Positions 11,074 to 21,790 of a stretch of 64,000 nucleotides of DNA are shown here, piece by piece. Location of the stretch: NCBI RefSeq assembly GCF_000006405.1, contig NW_003209596.1, forward strand, positions 417,072 to 481,071, written 5' to 3'. This DNA comes from Perkinsus marinus ATCC 50983 (Eukaryota > Perkinsozoa > Perkinsida > Perkinsidae). Within the stretch, counting starts at the first letter, position 1. Each line of letters opens with the position of its first letter. The position numbers were made by a program, and so were the translations under genes. The notes below the pieces were generated by a model. The model did no database searches. It saw nothing but the letters and a program-made list of their open reading frames with translations, and was not told the origin of the DNA.

Positions 11074-13560
11074 ATGTCGGCTCCGTCGGCGGCTACATCC
11101 CCCTTCACGAACGGTCTCGTATCAGAGAACAACAAGAGTGCCGTTGTTGGTGAACTTAATGTGAGACGATTATACACATAAACGGCCGATTATGCATGTC
11201 GCTAGGAATCACTGTGTTTTTTTCTTTACTCAGGATCCGTTTGAGTTCGACACGCGGCCGCGGTATACGAACGCGTTCCTGCCTTTGACGGAGTATACGA
11301 CGTAGCGGTCGCTATCTTGATATTGCTTTTGTTGAGTCGCCGTCTCTGCGTGGCCAGATATGAGAAGTTCAAAGTGATCCTCTTCACCGTCACACTCATA
11401 GCTCCTTTGCGAATCCTTATTATTGTGAGTATATTAACGGTCAATCTTTCCTCAAGAGTTGTTTTAAGGTTTTCCTACTGTGTATTGGAGTTGGCCTTGC
11501 GGAAATCGCCGCCCTAGGCCTGCCTCCGATCGACGACGCCATGGAGCTACAGCCGCCGATCAACAGCAGGTGGAGACGCTTTATAGTAGGTGCATGGTGG
11601 CGGTGATTTTCTATCAGCATCATATTGTCAGGTCTTCCTAATGCGTATTGGTATGAGATGGATTATGTTTCTAGCCGGCTTCTATTGGGTTCACGTTGAA
11701 GGGTCCTACGACCAGCGGGCAAGGATCATCATCAGTACACATCACTCAATTTGGGATACTATCTATCTCATGTGAGAGTCACCTGGCGGCGACTATGGTG
11801 TGGATTTTGGTATCAGGGTGTATACTGGTTGTTGCGAAGCGGCCAAAGCAGATTTGTTCAAAGTACCTATGATGGGAAGCTTTCTAAGATCGCTCAATGC
11901 AATGCCTATCGATCGTCGATGTAAGTGGATGAGCCTGCTGGAGTGATTGCGTGTTGTCAGGTCCAGAAGCCCGTAGCGCGGCTAAGAGGAATATGCGGGC
12001 TCGAGCGCTTGACCCGAAGTACCCGCCAATGATAGTGTTCCCGACTGCTACATGTACGTTCATTTGGTTTTCTGTCATTACTTTTCTGCATCGCTCCGCT
12101 AGGCAATAACGGTCGTCAGCTGTCGGCGTTCAAGGAGGGAGCTTTTGATTGTGGCGTGCCGGTGAGCTCAAAAGTTCTCAAGTATGCGCTTCTGACGTGT
12201 GGTTCTTCTACTACAGATACAGCCTGTGGGCCTCGAGTACCCCGCGCGGCACTATGACGTTTTCGCCCTCAAGAATATGGCCTGGGTTTTCTATTGGACT
12301 TGCTGTCAGTTCGTCAACTTCCACACTGTGCGTTTTCTGCCAGTGATCACTCCTAGTGATTCTGAGATAGAGAAGCCATCTCTCTATGCTCGCAACGTGA
12401 GTCTTTGAACTCCGACCTGGTCAGCAGTATATTCATCATTGACTAGGTTCGTACGGTCATGTGTGACAGCCTGAGTCGGGACCCGGTGCCCTATGTCTTC
12501 GAGGACGAGCTGCTCAGGATCGTTTGCCGCGACAATTTCATGCGAGTGCATCAGCACCGGATCATGATGAAGCAAGTCTATGAGGAATTTGGCATAAGCA
12601 TGCACTATGTTGACCACTGGGTGGGGCTCGTGATTGGCTCTGGATGTGAGTGTTGACTTTGTCGCTTAGGTTAAGTTGTTGCACAGCTTGGATGCTGATG
12701 GTGATGGTTTGCTTTCCATCGAAGATGTTCAGAAAACGTTGTCACTGAGCAGTGGCACCAGCGAGACGGAGGCACTCAAGCGTGTTTGGTCTGTTCTGAA
12801 GATCGACGAGAGTGCCGACCCCCAGCTCGAGGAAATACCGCCGCCCTACAATGAACCATTCAGGGGAGGGAGCTGGTGAGGAACTACGAATCCGTGCTTT
12901 TCCAATAGCGGTGTTGGAATATATGTTCGCTCTCCTCAGCCGAGTTCGGGAGTTTTCTCGCCATATTAAGAGAATTTACACTCGAGATCGGGTAGAAGGA
13001 TACAGAAACTAGCAAGAATTTCCAAGAAATATCCTCAGAAATTTTATATTATCACCAACAGATGTAGTTGACCATATCGTGCAGTGACAGTTGTGGACTA
13101 CATATTATGATCATATTGTGTCTCGATCGTCGTACAGGTATGATACCCTTTCGGGTGGGGTCCCTCCGGTGCCTTCTCGTCCTCTGGATGAGATACCAAA
13201 GGAGCTGCTCGCTGTCCACGACATAGTACCGGCATTCGTAGTTATTTTCAGCCGGGAAGAAGACGCAGTTGAAAGGTAAATATTCATAGTTTGATTGGTA
13301 GGGACAGTTTGCTCCACTCAGGCGTCGGAGCGGCTTACAGAGGCTATTCCGGGCGGCGTTCGGAATAGCTGCTGAGGACTTCACAACTGATGAGCTCAGG
13401 GGACAGGTAGGACTAGCTCGGTTGTGGTCATTGGACTTCTCGAGAATGCTCTTTGGTTGCTCAGCTGCGAGAGAAGCTTCAAGAGTACATACCAAACATT
13501 TTCACGCCTTCGCAGAGGCACAGTGTTGGAAGCGAGACCAGCGGCAGACGGAAGAATTGA
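11074..13560 (+). CDS. EF-hand lysophospholipid acyltransferase (LPCAT/LPEAT-like), paralog 2
   Basis: Start at 11074 (MSAPSAATSPF). Spliced segments in order: a hydrophobic membrane segment, LAGFYWVHVEG, H(X4)D in STHHSIWDTIYLM (~11735-11770), then GCCEAAKADLFKVPMMG and PIDRRC. Motif III follows as VFPTATC joined across an intron to NNGRQLSAFKEGAF, with FPTAT in place of FPEGT. GVPIQPVGLEYP is typical of LPCAT/LPEAT. The EF-hand loop DADGDGLLSIED lies at about 12693. The tail reads through two more introns to RRKN and a stop at 13558-13560. Introns that can be placed include 11586-11631, 11921-11960, 12162-12216 and 12876-13137. The last carries a dispersed element absent from paralog 1. A 44-nt intron after RILII (about 11425-11468) has no counterpart in paralog 1. 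Family call firm; biochemical activity inferred. Confidence 0.85.
12909..13090 (+). mobile_element. Intronic MITE-like element, copy c
   Basis: Starts CGGTGTTGGAATATATGTTC and continues with ctcctcagccgagttcggg and atcaccaacagatgtagttg. It occupies most of intron 12876-13137 (262 nt) of acyltransferase 2. Paralog 1 has a 49-nt intron (10437-10485) at the same codon. Confidence 0.75.
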
Positions 13561-14889
13561 TTGTTCAAGGCGCTCCATCTCTCAGGTGCGCACTAGTATA
13601 CTGTAGATGACCCAATAAATTTTCACTGATCATTGTGATACTTATCCTCAACTGCCATCTCGATAAAATTCGATTCGGTATCATACCATTTATATGATTT
13701 GTGTATGAGTCAGTTCGGCCTCAGGGGGTAACGATTCAATCGAGACTCGTATGTTGGTCCCAGTGTGGCAAATGATGACATGAACAGCACATGTAGTCCT
13801 GCATCCCTTATTTAAGTGAATTTAAGTGCTTTATACACTTTGTGTGTCGAGGGAAAGTCCAAGGCAGTCAGATGCGCGAATCAGCTTTGTACGTACGTGT
13901 AAGACAAACCGCGTCACCCGTGTGCTCATCGAAGCGAGTTGGTGTCCAGCATTGTGGTGTTGGGTGTCTGGAAAATGTTGTCGACCCACCCGTCCCACCC
14001 AGGGGCTTGCCTGGTAGGAACGTTTTCTCCCTGGCTGATCGATTCGCGACTCGAGCTCTTTCCCCAGTGCTAAGCAAGGTCGCGGACGAGAGCCTGGGAT
14101 TTTAGTGAATTTTTGCTTGGAATTGACCTTTTGCGTCCTCACTATGTAATGCGTGTGATTTTTTAAGTGGGCAATCAGTTTAAACCGTATGTCAACATTT
14201 CGAGTTGAAGTGTCAAACTTGGATGCGTTTTGTCAAACTTGTGTGCGTATTGTCAAACTTGTATGGTTTATTGTCATTCTTGATTGTGATATATTCTGCC
14301 GGTGTCAAACATGGATTCTCACTGTCAATCTTGATTGTAACACAATTGAACTTTGACAAGCTTGGATTTTCATTGTCAATCTTGATGGTAACATATCTCG
14401 ATTGTGACATACTTGAATTCTCAAAGTCAAACTTGATTGTAACAGACTTGAATTGTGACAAACTTGGATTCTCATTGTCACTCTTGATGGTAACATTGTG
14501 ATTCTTGTCTGCTCACTTGCCAAACTTGCACGGGGAAAGGTGTGGTTATTTCTGGGGTGTACATGTGGTTGCTACTTCTTAACTGCCAGGGTAGTATGTG
14601 CACAGGAGCAAATGAGTGAGACTGTCGGAAATTATTGAATTTGGCAGATCCGCAATATTAGCAAAAAAGTGAGATTGCCGTATTGTATTACATTGTGGAC
14701 CACATATGAGTGGAGTTTTGTTCAGGGGATTCTCCAGAGAAAGACGAAACGAACTAACCTTCTATCATTGTCAATAATTCATTGAATACTATAACTCAGA
14801 ACTGTTCAATTCGCGATAAATTCACTAAACAGAAACTACGATTTCATGGGAACACACGTTCCCACGCGAGAAAAACTAGATAGCATCAT
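13561..14889. other. Intergenic region, convergent gene ends
   Basis: Separates the 3' ends of acyltransferase 2 (+) and uridine phosphorylase (-). Apart from the degenerate repeat at 14205-14520 no gene or RNA was recognised. Open frames at 13826-14142 overlap on both strands without family features. Confidence 0.5.
14205..14520. repeat. Degenerate ~20-30-bp tandem repeat
   Basis: The word tgtcaaacttg and variants (tgtcaatcttgat, tgacaaacttggattctca) recur about a dozen times at irregular 20-30-bp spacing. It looks like an old, mutated minisatellite. Open frames across it reflect the repeat. Confidence 0.8.
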
Positions 14890-15801
14890 TTAATGAGCAG
14901 TCTTAGCCTGAGTGGTGGCAATGAAGTTGCTGACCACACGAATGGAGTACTCGTTGTACTTGGCGAGTTGCCTCTTAGTAGAGGTAATCTGATCACCTTC
15001 CAACCTGTTAACCAAGGTCACACATACGCAAGCAGCGGGGATCTTGGCACGCTGGCAGAAACCCATAAGAGCGACACTCTCCATCTCGATGTTACGGACA
15101 CCAGCATCATGTAGACGATGAAGGAAGTTAATCTTATCCTCCTCAGTATACCAGGGGGTGAGAGCACCATCAGTACGGCCCTGACCCTCGAAGAAATCAT
15201 CAGCAGCCATGGTCTTACCCTTCACGACAGGAATATCCTCAGGGGCACTGGCGATGATATCATCGACAAACTGCATATCGAGAACATCAGTGGGGATCTC
15301 GAAGACCTTACCGAGCTGCACAGTTCTCCAGCAGGGCTTAATCTCATCATTGATGGCCTGAGTGGTGCATACCACGGTTCCGGGAGCAACACCACAGCCA
15401 CCAGAGGTACCAAGACGGATCCACCTGACGGTATCGATGATACCAACATGATTACACAACTTGGCAACTTCGTTCATGAGGATATGAAGAGAGGGACCAC
15501 CCATACCGTGGGACACGGAGATCACAGACCCACACTTGAACATGCTGTAACGCTCAGTCTTACCAAGACGCATAACAGTAGGCTTAGGGAGGCCCTGCTC
15601 CACAAAGGCGTTGGCCATGACCTCAGCGAAGGTCTCAGCACGGGCAGGAGAGCCCATCATAACGAAGTACTTGACATCACCGAAGAGGGCCTGAAGGTCC
15701 ATGTCGGTATCGAGACCAAGATGATAGTAATGGTCACAAGACAAGGCTTGGGCATAGGGAGAGATGTTGTGTCTAGAAGCGGGGGTAGAAGTGGTCGACA
15801 T
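14890..15801 (-). CDS. Uridine phosphorylase
   Basis: Single-exon 303-residue protein of nucleoside phosphorylase family I, cleaving uridine with phosphate to uracil and ribose-1-phosphate in pyrimidine salvage. The eukaryotic UPP signature is clear: RLGTSGGCGVAPGTVV (phosphate and ribose region), DFFEGQGRTDGAL, RNIEMESVALMGF with the catalytic-loop glutamates, and CVTLVNRLEGDQI near the C-terminus. Length matches UPP1/UPP2. The start MSTTSTPASRH is the first ATG of the frame. The opposite strand is also open over most of its length, a shadow of this gene. With OMP decarboxylase at 22.9-24.0 kb, two pyrimidine enzymes lie in the same minus-strand block, perhaps by chance. Confidence 0.93.
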   Translation of the reverse strand: MSTTSTPASRHNISPYAQALSCDHYYHLGLDTDMDLQALFGDVKYFVMMGSPARAETFAEVMANAFVEQGLPKPTVMRLGKTERYSMFKCGSVISVSHGMGGPSLHILMNEVAKLCNHVGIIDTVRWIRLGTSGGCGVAPGTVVCTTQAINDEIKPCWRTVQLGKVFEIPTDVLDMQFVDDIIASAPEDIPVVKGKTMAADDFFEGQGRTDGALTPWYTEEDKINFLHRLHDAGVRNIEMESVALMGFCQRAKIPAACVCVTLVNRLEGDQITSTKRQLAKYNEYSIRVVSNFIATTQAKTAH

Positions 15802-16589
15802 CTTTAGTAAAAATCCTTAATGATGAGGTTGGTACTCTGAGTCATCATGGGTGCTCGGGCTATGACTGCAGCGTAGCTCTGTCTACCATTTGTGCAACAA
15901 CGCATCACAGTTGTAGGCGCTCAACTGCAGTATCTTAGCAAACAGGCCCAATACTCCAGGGCAATCGTATCAAGCAAGAGAAGAATGTCATTCGGAGTGT
16001 ACCAGATAGTTCCACGTACCGAGTCTCGTGCCGGAACCCTTAAGACGCCAAAAACAGGAAATAGCGCAGAGTGCGCTTTTCTTATCGCGTGATGATCAGG
16101 CATGTCTGCTCGATCCTGATCAAAAACATTTGCAAATGACAACATGCTCAGTGCTCTCTGATTTCAACACCAGATCTCTCCACTGGAACTACGAGTCATA
16201 GTCTACGATCGATCATATACTGTATATGATCGGTGTATGATTGAATATGATTGTATATGATTGAAGCAGGCACTATGTATATGACATACATAGTGCCTGC
16301 TTCTCCAGCTTTTTAGAGATGAAGATCTGCACAATTCGAGCTCCGTATCACCATCGCAGGAGTGTGTTTTAGTTCTGGTTACCAAATTTTCTGCCGTATC
16401 TCATCAACACCCACAAGTCACTTCAATCGGCGGACACTCTTTCGTCCCCTTCAGTTTCACTACTGCGTTCCCCCAGTGTTCACTCTTATGGGCAGCTCAG
16501 TAAACATTCGATAGTAGTTCCCAGTGACTAACCCAAAACCACACATGTCGATGCATATTCAGTGATGATGGTACAATAAATGTTAACAA
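15802..16589. other. Upstream region of uridine phosphorylase
   Basis: No gene recognised. It contains the perfect hairpin at 16263-16303 and an AT-rich run of tgattgtatatgattg repeats just before it (about 16215-16262). Confidence 0.5.
16263..16303. repeat. Perfect 18-bp hairpin
   Basis: The arm gaagcaggcactatgtat (16263-16280) and its exact reverse complement (16286-16303) are separated by 5 nt. It lies 3' of the glycosyltransferase gene and upstream of uridine phosphorylase. It could be a structured RNA element, a small foldback, or a termination or processing signal. Confidence 0.85.
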
Positions 16590-17660
16590 CTACGGATACA
16601 ATGGACCAATGAATGTGGAGTCTTGTTTAACTTGTAAAAAATCTCCCTGGTTTTTCAACTTCGCACTAGAATAGACTCCAATATGCTGTACCAACGACGG
16701 GTACGTTCGTAGGACTCGGCCGTGGCCCCGAGCCCATTCATATTGCTCCAAGTCCAGTCCTTGTGGATCGCTCTCCCGGTTTATATATGCCTGCAGATGA
16801 TCCCTCAGAGGCTTCACAGATTCCCGGGGATAGGCAGTAGCAACTGAACTTGCCTCAACCGTTGTGGGTACAAGCTTCACGTCTGACCCTATGAAAAGGA
16901 TTCTATCGAAAGTCTGCTTAGAAACAACTAATAGTATACAAATTACAAGCAGTCCTGCGACAATGCCATAGGAGTAACGTTCTTTCCATGAAAGCAAAGG
17001 AGCCCTACGCCGCAGATAAAATGCGACAGACACAGCGACTGCCAGGACCACGAACACGAACAGTGGGGTATCAGCAGCGCTCCATCCTGACCAATGGTCC
17101 GATACAAACAGCTTCACCATGGCCACATTCTTCTCATGTGAGACAAACCGCATAAACTTGTCCATGAAGTTCACAGTGAGGAGAGTATCCCCCTCGAAAA
17201 CTAAACACCATGGGCGGTCCTCTTCCAAGCAGATGTCCAAGGCATCGATGTGGTCCAAGTAAAGTGCCCGCTTCCATTGGGGGTACTCAGTCGCCGTGAA
17301 TGGAGTGGCATTCCGGACAGTAATCTCCGACATAGCGTAAACTTCCTTGGGCAAGTCACTGTCCTCCCTATTAATGATAAAAAGGTGCGGACGAGGATCC
17401 GCATTGAATGCCAGGAAGGACCAGAGGAAGGCCTGTATGTAGGGCTCCTTGCGTTGTACCGTCATCACAACCATCGTGGGCTTGGTAGCAAAGTACTCTC
17501 CCGAAGCCTCCATGTAGTTATCATGTTGTCTCGCCTTATAGACACCCTTCGCATCTAGTGGGTTGTACATCCAGGAGGTTGACGTTATGAAGAGTACCAG
17601 GCAGAGAAGTATCGCTACCATGGCAAGTCCTCGCCCTCTATACGTAAACATACTCCGCAA
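16590..17660 (-). CDS. PGAP4-like GPI-glycan glycosyltransferase
   Basis: Single-exon 356-residue membrane protein. An N-terminal signal anchor (residues ~12-31) is followed by the first half of a GT-A-like domain with TMVVMTVQRKEPYIQAF and an acidic LVFEGDTLL motif (DXD-like). Two adjacent transmembrane helices come next (about 200-218 and 232-250), and the chain returns to a globular part ending YPSLVQHIGVYSS. A membrane hairpin splitting a glycosyltransferase domain, plus the PSLVQHIG-YSS segment, is characteristic of PGAP4/TMEM246, the Golgi enzyme that adds GalNAc to GPI anchors; the tail motif also occurs in MGAT4-type enzymes. Assignment to PGAP4 is by architecture and motif, not alignment. 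Another family of the same fold remains possible. Confidence 0.65.
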   Translation of the reverse strand: MRSMFTYRGRGLAMVAILLCLVLFITSTSWMYNPLDAKGVYKARQHDNYMEASGEYFATKPTMVVMTVQRKEPYIQAFLWSFLAFNADPRPHLFIINREDSDLPKEVYAMSEITVRNATPFTATEYPQWKRALYLDHIDALDICLEEDRPWCLVFEGDTLLTVNFMDKFMRFVSHEKNVAMVKLFVSDHWSGWSAADTPLFVFVVLAVAVSVAFYLRRRAPLLSWKERYSYGIVAGLLVICILLVVSKQTFDRILFIGSDVKLVPTTVEASSVATAYPRESVKPLRDHLQAYINRESDPQGLDLEQYEWARGHGRVLRTYPSLVQHIGVYSSAKLKNQGDFLQVKQDSTFIGPLYP

Positions 17661-17901
17661 CGAATTGGCTGTTATTTTAGTAGATGGTGGCAGCTCAAAT
17701 TAAGGAGACGGTTCGGCAAGACTCGCAGGGAAATCCTGACACAGACCTATGCAACCGTACCACACTCTCGTCAACTCAACATGGGCCGGAGTACAGCACG
17801 AAACGCGATAAAGAAATGCGAATTGCAGTAGATTGTTTATTATCATCACAGCTCATCCTCGTCCGAATCAGCAAACTCATCCTGAAAGCACACACCTCCA
17901 C

Positions 17902-19773
17902 TCAGCCGTAGGACGTTACCTTGCCCACTTCAATGAGGCCGTCCGTGTTGGTCCACAGTAGCTGGTGCTGGCCTGCACCAGTGTCGTTCTCTGGACCATA
18001 ATGAGCTGAGAACCCGTACTGTTTCCACTGCAAAAGGACGTGTGGGTACCTTCTATCTTCTCCAAGTGTGTCGCGTTTACCAGCGTCATCTCCAGGGCCG
18101 CAGGGTGACCATGATGAGGGTACCGACCCATCCACCGTGACAGGGCTAAGGAGCAAACAGTAATAACTTTTACATGGTCTTGGAGGGCCTACCGACATCA
18201 GCGAGGATGGCCCTTCCTCCACAGCGTACCTTCATCCGACCATCCTCACTAGGGGTGTGACCTACGACCATTCGGGCCACACCGTAATGCCGCAGGACAT
18301 TCAGTAACGGTGGGCACGCCTCTTCGTCCGTACCCAAGGCGTATACCTGTGAGCGGAGCGTTGCATGCAATCAGTGAAGTAAGTGAGTTGACTGCAATTC
18401 CAAACTTGCAGCACTGCGTGGCTGGCACATACTTACTCGGGACCACAAAGGGCTGGACTCCGACAGTAGTAGAGGGTTCTTGAGAGCCCCATTTTTGATC
18501 ATCCTAGAAGCCTGCTCATTCAACTCGTCGATCGAGCGGTCGGTCAAGGCCGGCATCACACCGCCGTGGACGAACCTGACCACGTATCAAACCCCTCCCC
18601 TTGAGAAACCAACAACAACCGTACAGGGTGTCAGCTCTGTCCAGGGGTAGGAGCTCAGGGAGTTTACCACTACTGTACTTGGACGTGAACGAGCCTGCCC
18701 ATAGAGTACAGTTACACACCCCAGACCAGACCTATGACCTCCATAAACGTGGACCAACTCGTAGTGGTCTTTGAGGATGGTCCAGATCTCACCACCGGGG
18801 GACCAACTCTCCCTCCTGGCCTCCTCCCCGCCGAATTCGGCGACATCCTCATCAGTCACATACCGGCCGGCCATGCCCAGCAAATTGAGGACTTCGTGAT
18901 TGCCTGGGCGAACAGTGTAGTCGAGTTTCACCCTAGTGATATGAAAAACCCTAGTGAAAAATATATTTTACGACTCTTGCATATCACAGCGAATATCGCG
19001 TTTTTCCCCGAGTATCACGCCATTTCGTGTAAAACGAGCGAAACTTCAGTATTGAAATATATGTTCGCTTTCCTCAGCTAAGCTCGGGAGTTTTCTCATT
19101 AGCTATACGGGTTTACACACGAATTCGAATAGAACTGTATACAAACCAACAGTAAATTCCCGAAATTTCCTCAGAATTTCCACATTGTCATCAACACATG
19201 TAGTTGCCCATGTGCATATTCTCCTACACCGCAACAGTAGCGTCCACCTCATGAAGATAAGCCCACCTACTACTAGTACTACCCAGCACTCGGACCACCT
19301 CATTGGCCCCCTCGGCCACGTACAGATCTTGCATGAGACGATAGCACTGCAGACCAAGCGGCCCTCGATCGACCAAGTCCCCTAGTTGAACCACCTGAGT
19401 GCCTTCCTACAGCATACCATTACCAAGGACCCCCTACCATAACAGGCTCTGCAGGGTCTGAGGCTTCTGGATGCCATTCAACTCCCTCCTGCTCGGGACC
19501 ATGCTTGTGCACCAGTACCCGGCCATTCCTGAGGGACACATAGTCGACTTCCAGTGATCCCCATTGGGCCTACTCAAGGGCCTGCATCAAGTTACGTCGA
19601 TCACCATGAACATCTGCTACGGCCACTATGCGCTTCAACGGTCGCGAAGACGACGTAGCAACGGAAACGACCAACAAAGCGGCCACTACGGCGATGCGAT
19701 GAAATGTCATAGAGAAAACAGGACAGTAAAACACAACTACCCTCGCTAATACCACCACCACTAGGAATAACAC
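17902..19773 (-). CDS. Shewanella-like PPP-family phosphatase
   Basis: Multi-exon minus-strand gene. Exon 1 encodes a signal peptide-like start (ATG at 19773, or MTFHRIAVVAALL at 19710) and VADVHGDRRN, the first metal motif. Later exons give LGDLVDRGP (~19375), RPGNHEVLNLLG (~18905), RFVHGGVMP (~18575) and MVVGHTPSEDG (~18260). It ends at 17902 after WTNTDGLIEVGKV. The set D-H-G, GDxxDRG, GNHE, VHGGxxP and GHTP matches the bacterial-like SLP/SHLP branch of PPP phosphatases known from plants and apicomplexans. It acts on phosphoproteins, here probably in the secretory system. An intron near 18950-19240 contains a dispersed element. Some small internal exons are uncertain. Confidence 0.78.
19047..19231 (+). 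mobile_element. Intronic MITE-like element, copy d
   Basis: Begins CAGTATTGAAATATATGTTC and ends gtgcatattctcctacaccg, the imperfect inverse of its start. It lies in an intron of the minus-strand phosphatase gene, between the GDLVDRG and GNHE exons, antisense to the gene. Confidence 0.75.
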
Positions 19774-20069
19774 AACGAGACGCTGGCAAGTGTGAAACCG
19801 AGTAGGTCACTCAGTGAGATGATATGCATGGCCACACTGGCTCCAATAGGAACCACAGGGGAAGTAGTAGTAACTTAGTCAACAACAGAGATTCAGTAAC
19901 CTAGTCGACGGGCAACAGTGAACAGAGGACCCAATAGGGCGAGCATTCAGGGCATCCACTACAACGGCTCGGCCTCGTCCTTGATGGGCTGGGAGTCCGA
20001 ATGCAGTCCGGGGCAAACGAAGAATTCCCTAACACGGATTGAACAGTGGCGGGGCATAAACAACAAGGC

Positions 20070-21658
20070 CTACCCTGCAACCCATGCATCGTCAACATCC
20101 TTGAACCAAGGCTGACAAGGAAGTGCGATCGGGAGGCATGAGCAGCTTACATGTGCCATGAGACCAGCCACACTGGCCCTAGCCGTTGGGGTCACCCTCA
20201 GACAAGACAACGCCAGCTCGTTCAACCAGTCCGGTATCTATGGCCGATTCAATGCCTCTCTAGAGTAGTCGATTACCTCTGAGTTCCGTTGTTGCATGGT
20301 CTGAAGCCCGCGGTCCTCTTTCCACTTAGGCCACAACTCGCAATAGTCTGGACACGTCTCGACCTACCACCTCTATGTCAAGTAGTAGTAGTAGGGAAGT
20401 TACTCACAATGCCAGGCCACGTCTCGGGTGTGGGAGTGCCCAACATACGGAAGATCCGGAACAACGTCTCGACCTCCGAATCCGTCGGAAAGAGCGGACT
20501 CCCTAGTGACCATCGTGTACACCATTCTACCGCAGAGGACCAACCTCCCGTAAAGAGCTCAGCCATGACACATCCAATGGACCATACATCTATGCTGTAG
20601 GTGTACTCCAACGACCCCTAGGGGCACAGCGCTCACTATGGCTCGATCGTGGTCCAAGCCGAGCAGCTTACCATGATGACCTCTGGGGCCCGATACCACA
20701 ACGTGACGATCTCGTGAGTACATCTATGCGTCGGATGCATGTAACTCCTCGCTAAGCCGAAGTCGGCCAGCTTGATCCGTCCTACACAATGCGAGCCCAT
20801 CACTGCTACTCATACCACTCCAACCTGAATACACTCCACCCTCTTCCGTATCACCTGTTGTCTGAGATATGAGTAGATTCTGCGGTTTTATATCCCTATG
20901 CATTATGCGCAGGTCATGACAGGCCTTCACTCCTCGCAAGATTTGGTATATGAAGTACTTCAAGCACGGCGCCGATGGGATAGCTGCCGAGCACTCCTGC
21001 CCAAAGCCTCTTCCCCAAGGGCAACTCACAATTCATCTTTATAAACTGCCGTAGGTCATAAGTGAGGAGTTCGAAGACCAACGTCAAGGAGTCCCATGGG
21101 GAGCTACTGCAGCGGTCCACATGAATCTGGCCAGCGCTTCAAACCACACCACCGGGCAACCCCAGGCGACCCACATGTAGTAGGGAGACTACGTTAGCCG
21201 ACTTTATTTTTCGCAATAGTGCGATCTCTCGGATGGCCAAGGAAGGGCAACCTTCATCTTCCAGATTGATCCTGGCCATGATAATTTCGTGGCGCAGTGA
21301 CGGTGGCCTCACTTCATGCGTTTGATGGCCACCGGTTCCCTCGTGACCTTGTCCATGCCTCTATACACTTTCCCATACGTCCCCTCCCCAAGCTTCTCAC
21401 ACAGCTCGTACCTGCCCAACGGCCCTCCCCTCCAGGCCCCACCCCACCCCACCTATTCTCCAGCTCATCCCGGGCCTGCCTGCCCTGCTCCTGCCCATCT
21501 GGTCGGGGCCTCTTCAATGACCGCGAGGGCGGCGGCGGTGGGGGCGGGGGCTGCATCGGAGTCGGCACTCGACTCACCCTCGCTGGAGCCTCCTCGGGTG
21601 CTGGAGGTATCAGGCATCCTAACGAGAAGGTCACCAACGACCCGATCGTACACCCCAT
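20070..21658 (-). CDS. Cyclin-dependent kinase with PSLAIRE helix
   Basis: Multi-exon Ser/Thr kinase. The N-terminal tail has a polyproline run and basic residues (RSLKRPRP) before [18 protein letters not shown] (glycine loop) and VAIKRMK (catalytic lysine). Then [19 protein letters not shown], where CDK1/2 have [61 protein letters not shown]; and [15 protein letters not shown] last exon ends [12 protein letters not shown] near 20072. Introns are about 40 nt (for example the one splitting FTG and SPLFP). It should need a cyclin and act in the cell cycle; which CDK it equals is not certain. The intron after KRMK holds a 22-bp word found elsewhere. It lies only ~130 bp downstream of the next gene's stop. 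Confidence 0.88.
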
Positions 21659-21790
21659 GCCATACCGTTGTCAGAAGACAGAGCGGCCACAGGAGGAGGC
21701 AAGGGCATCCGAGGACAACGTCGCGCTGCTCAGAACTCTGCTCCCAAACCGACGCCCTAGCGCAAGGTCTTGCATAAGGGAAACTCAATT

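Noticed and set aside
15118-15807. 229-codon plus-strand frame opposite uridine phosphorylase
   Set aside because: Antisense shadow of a clearly conserved gene.
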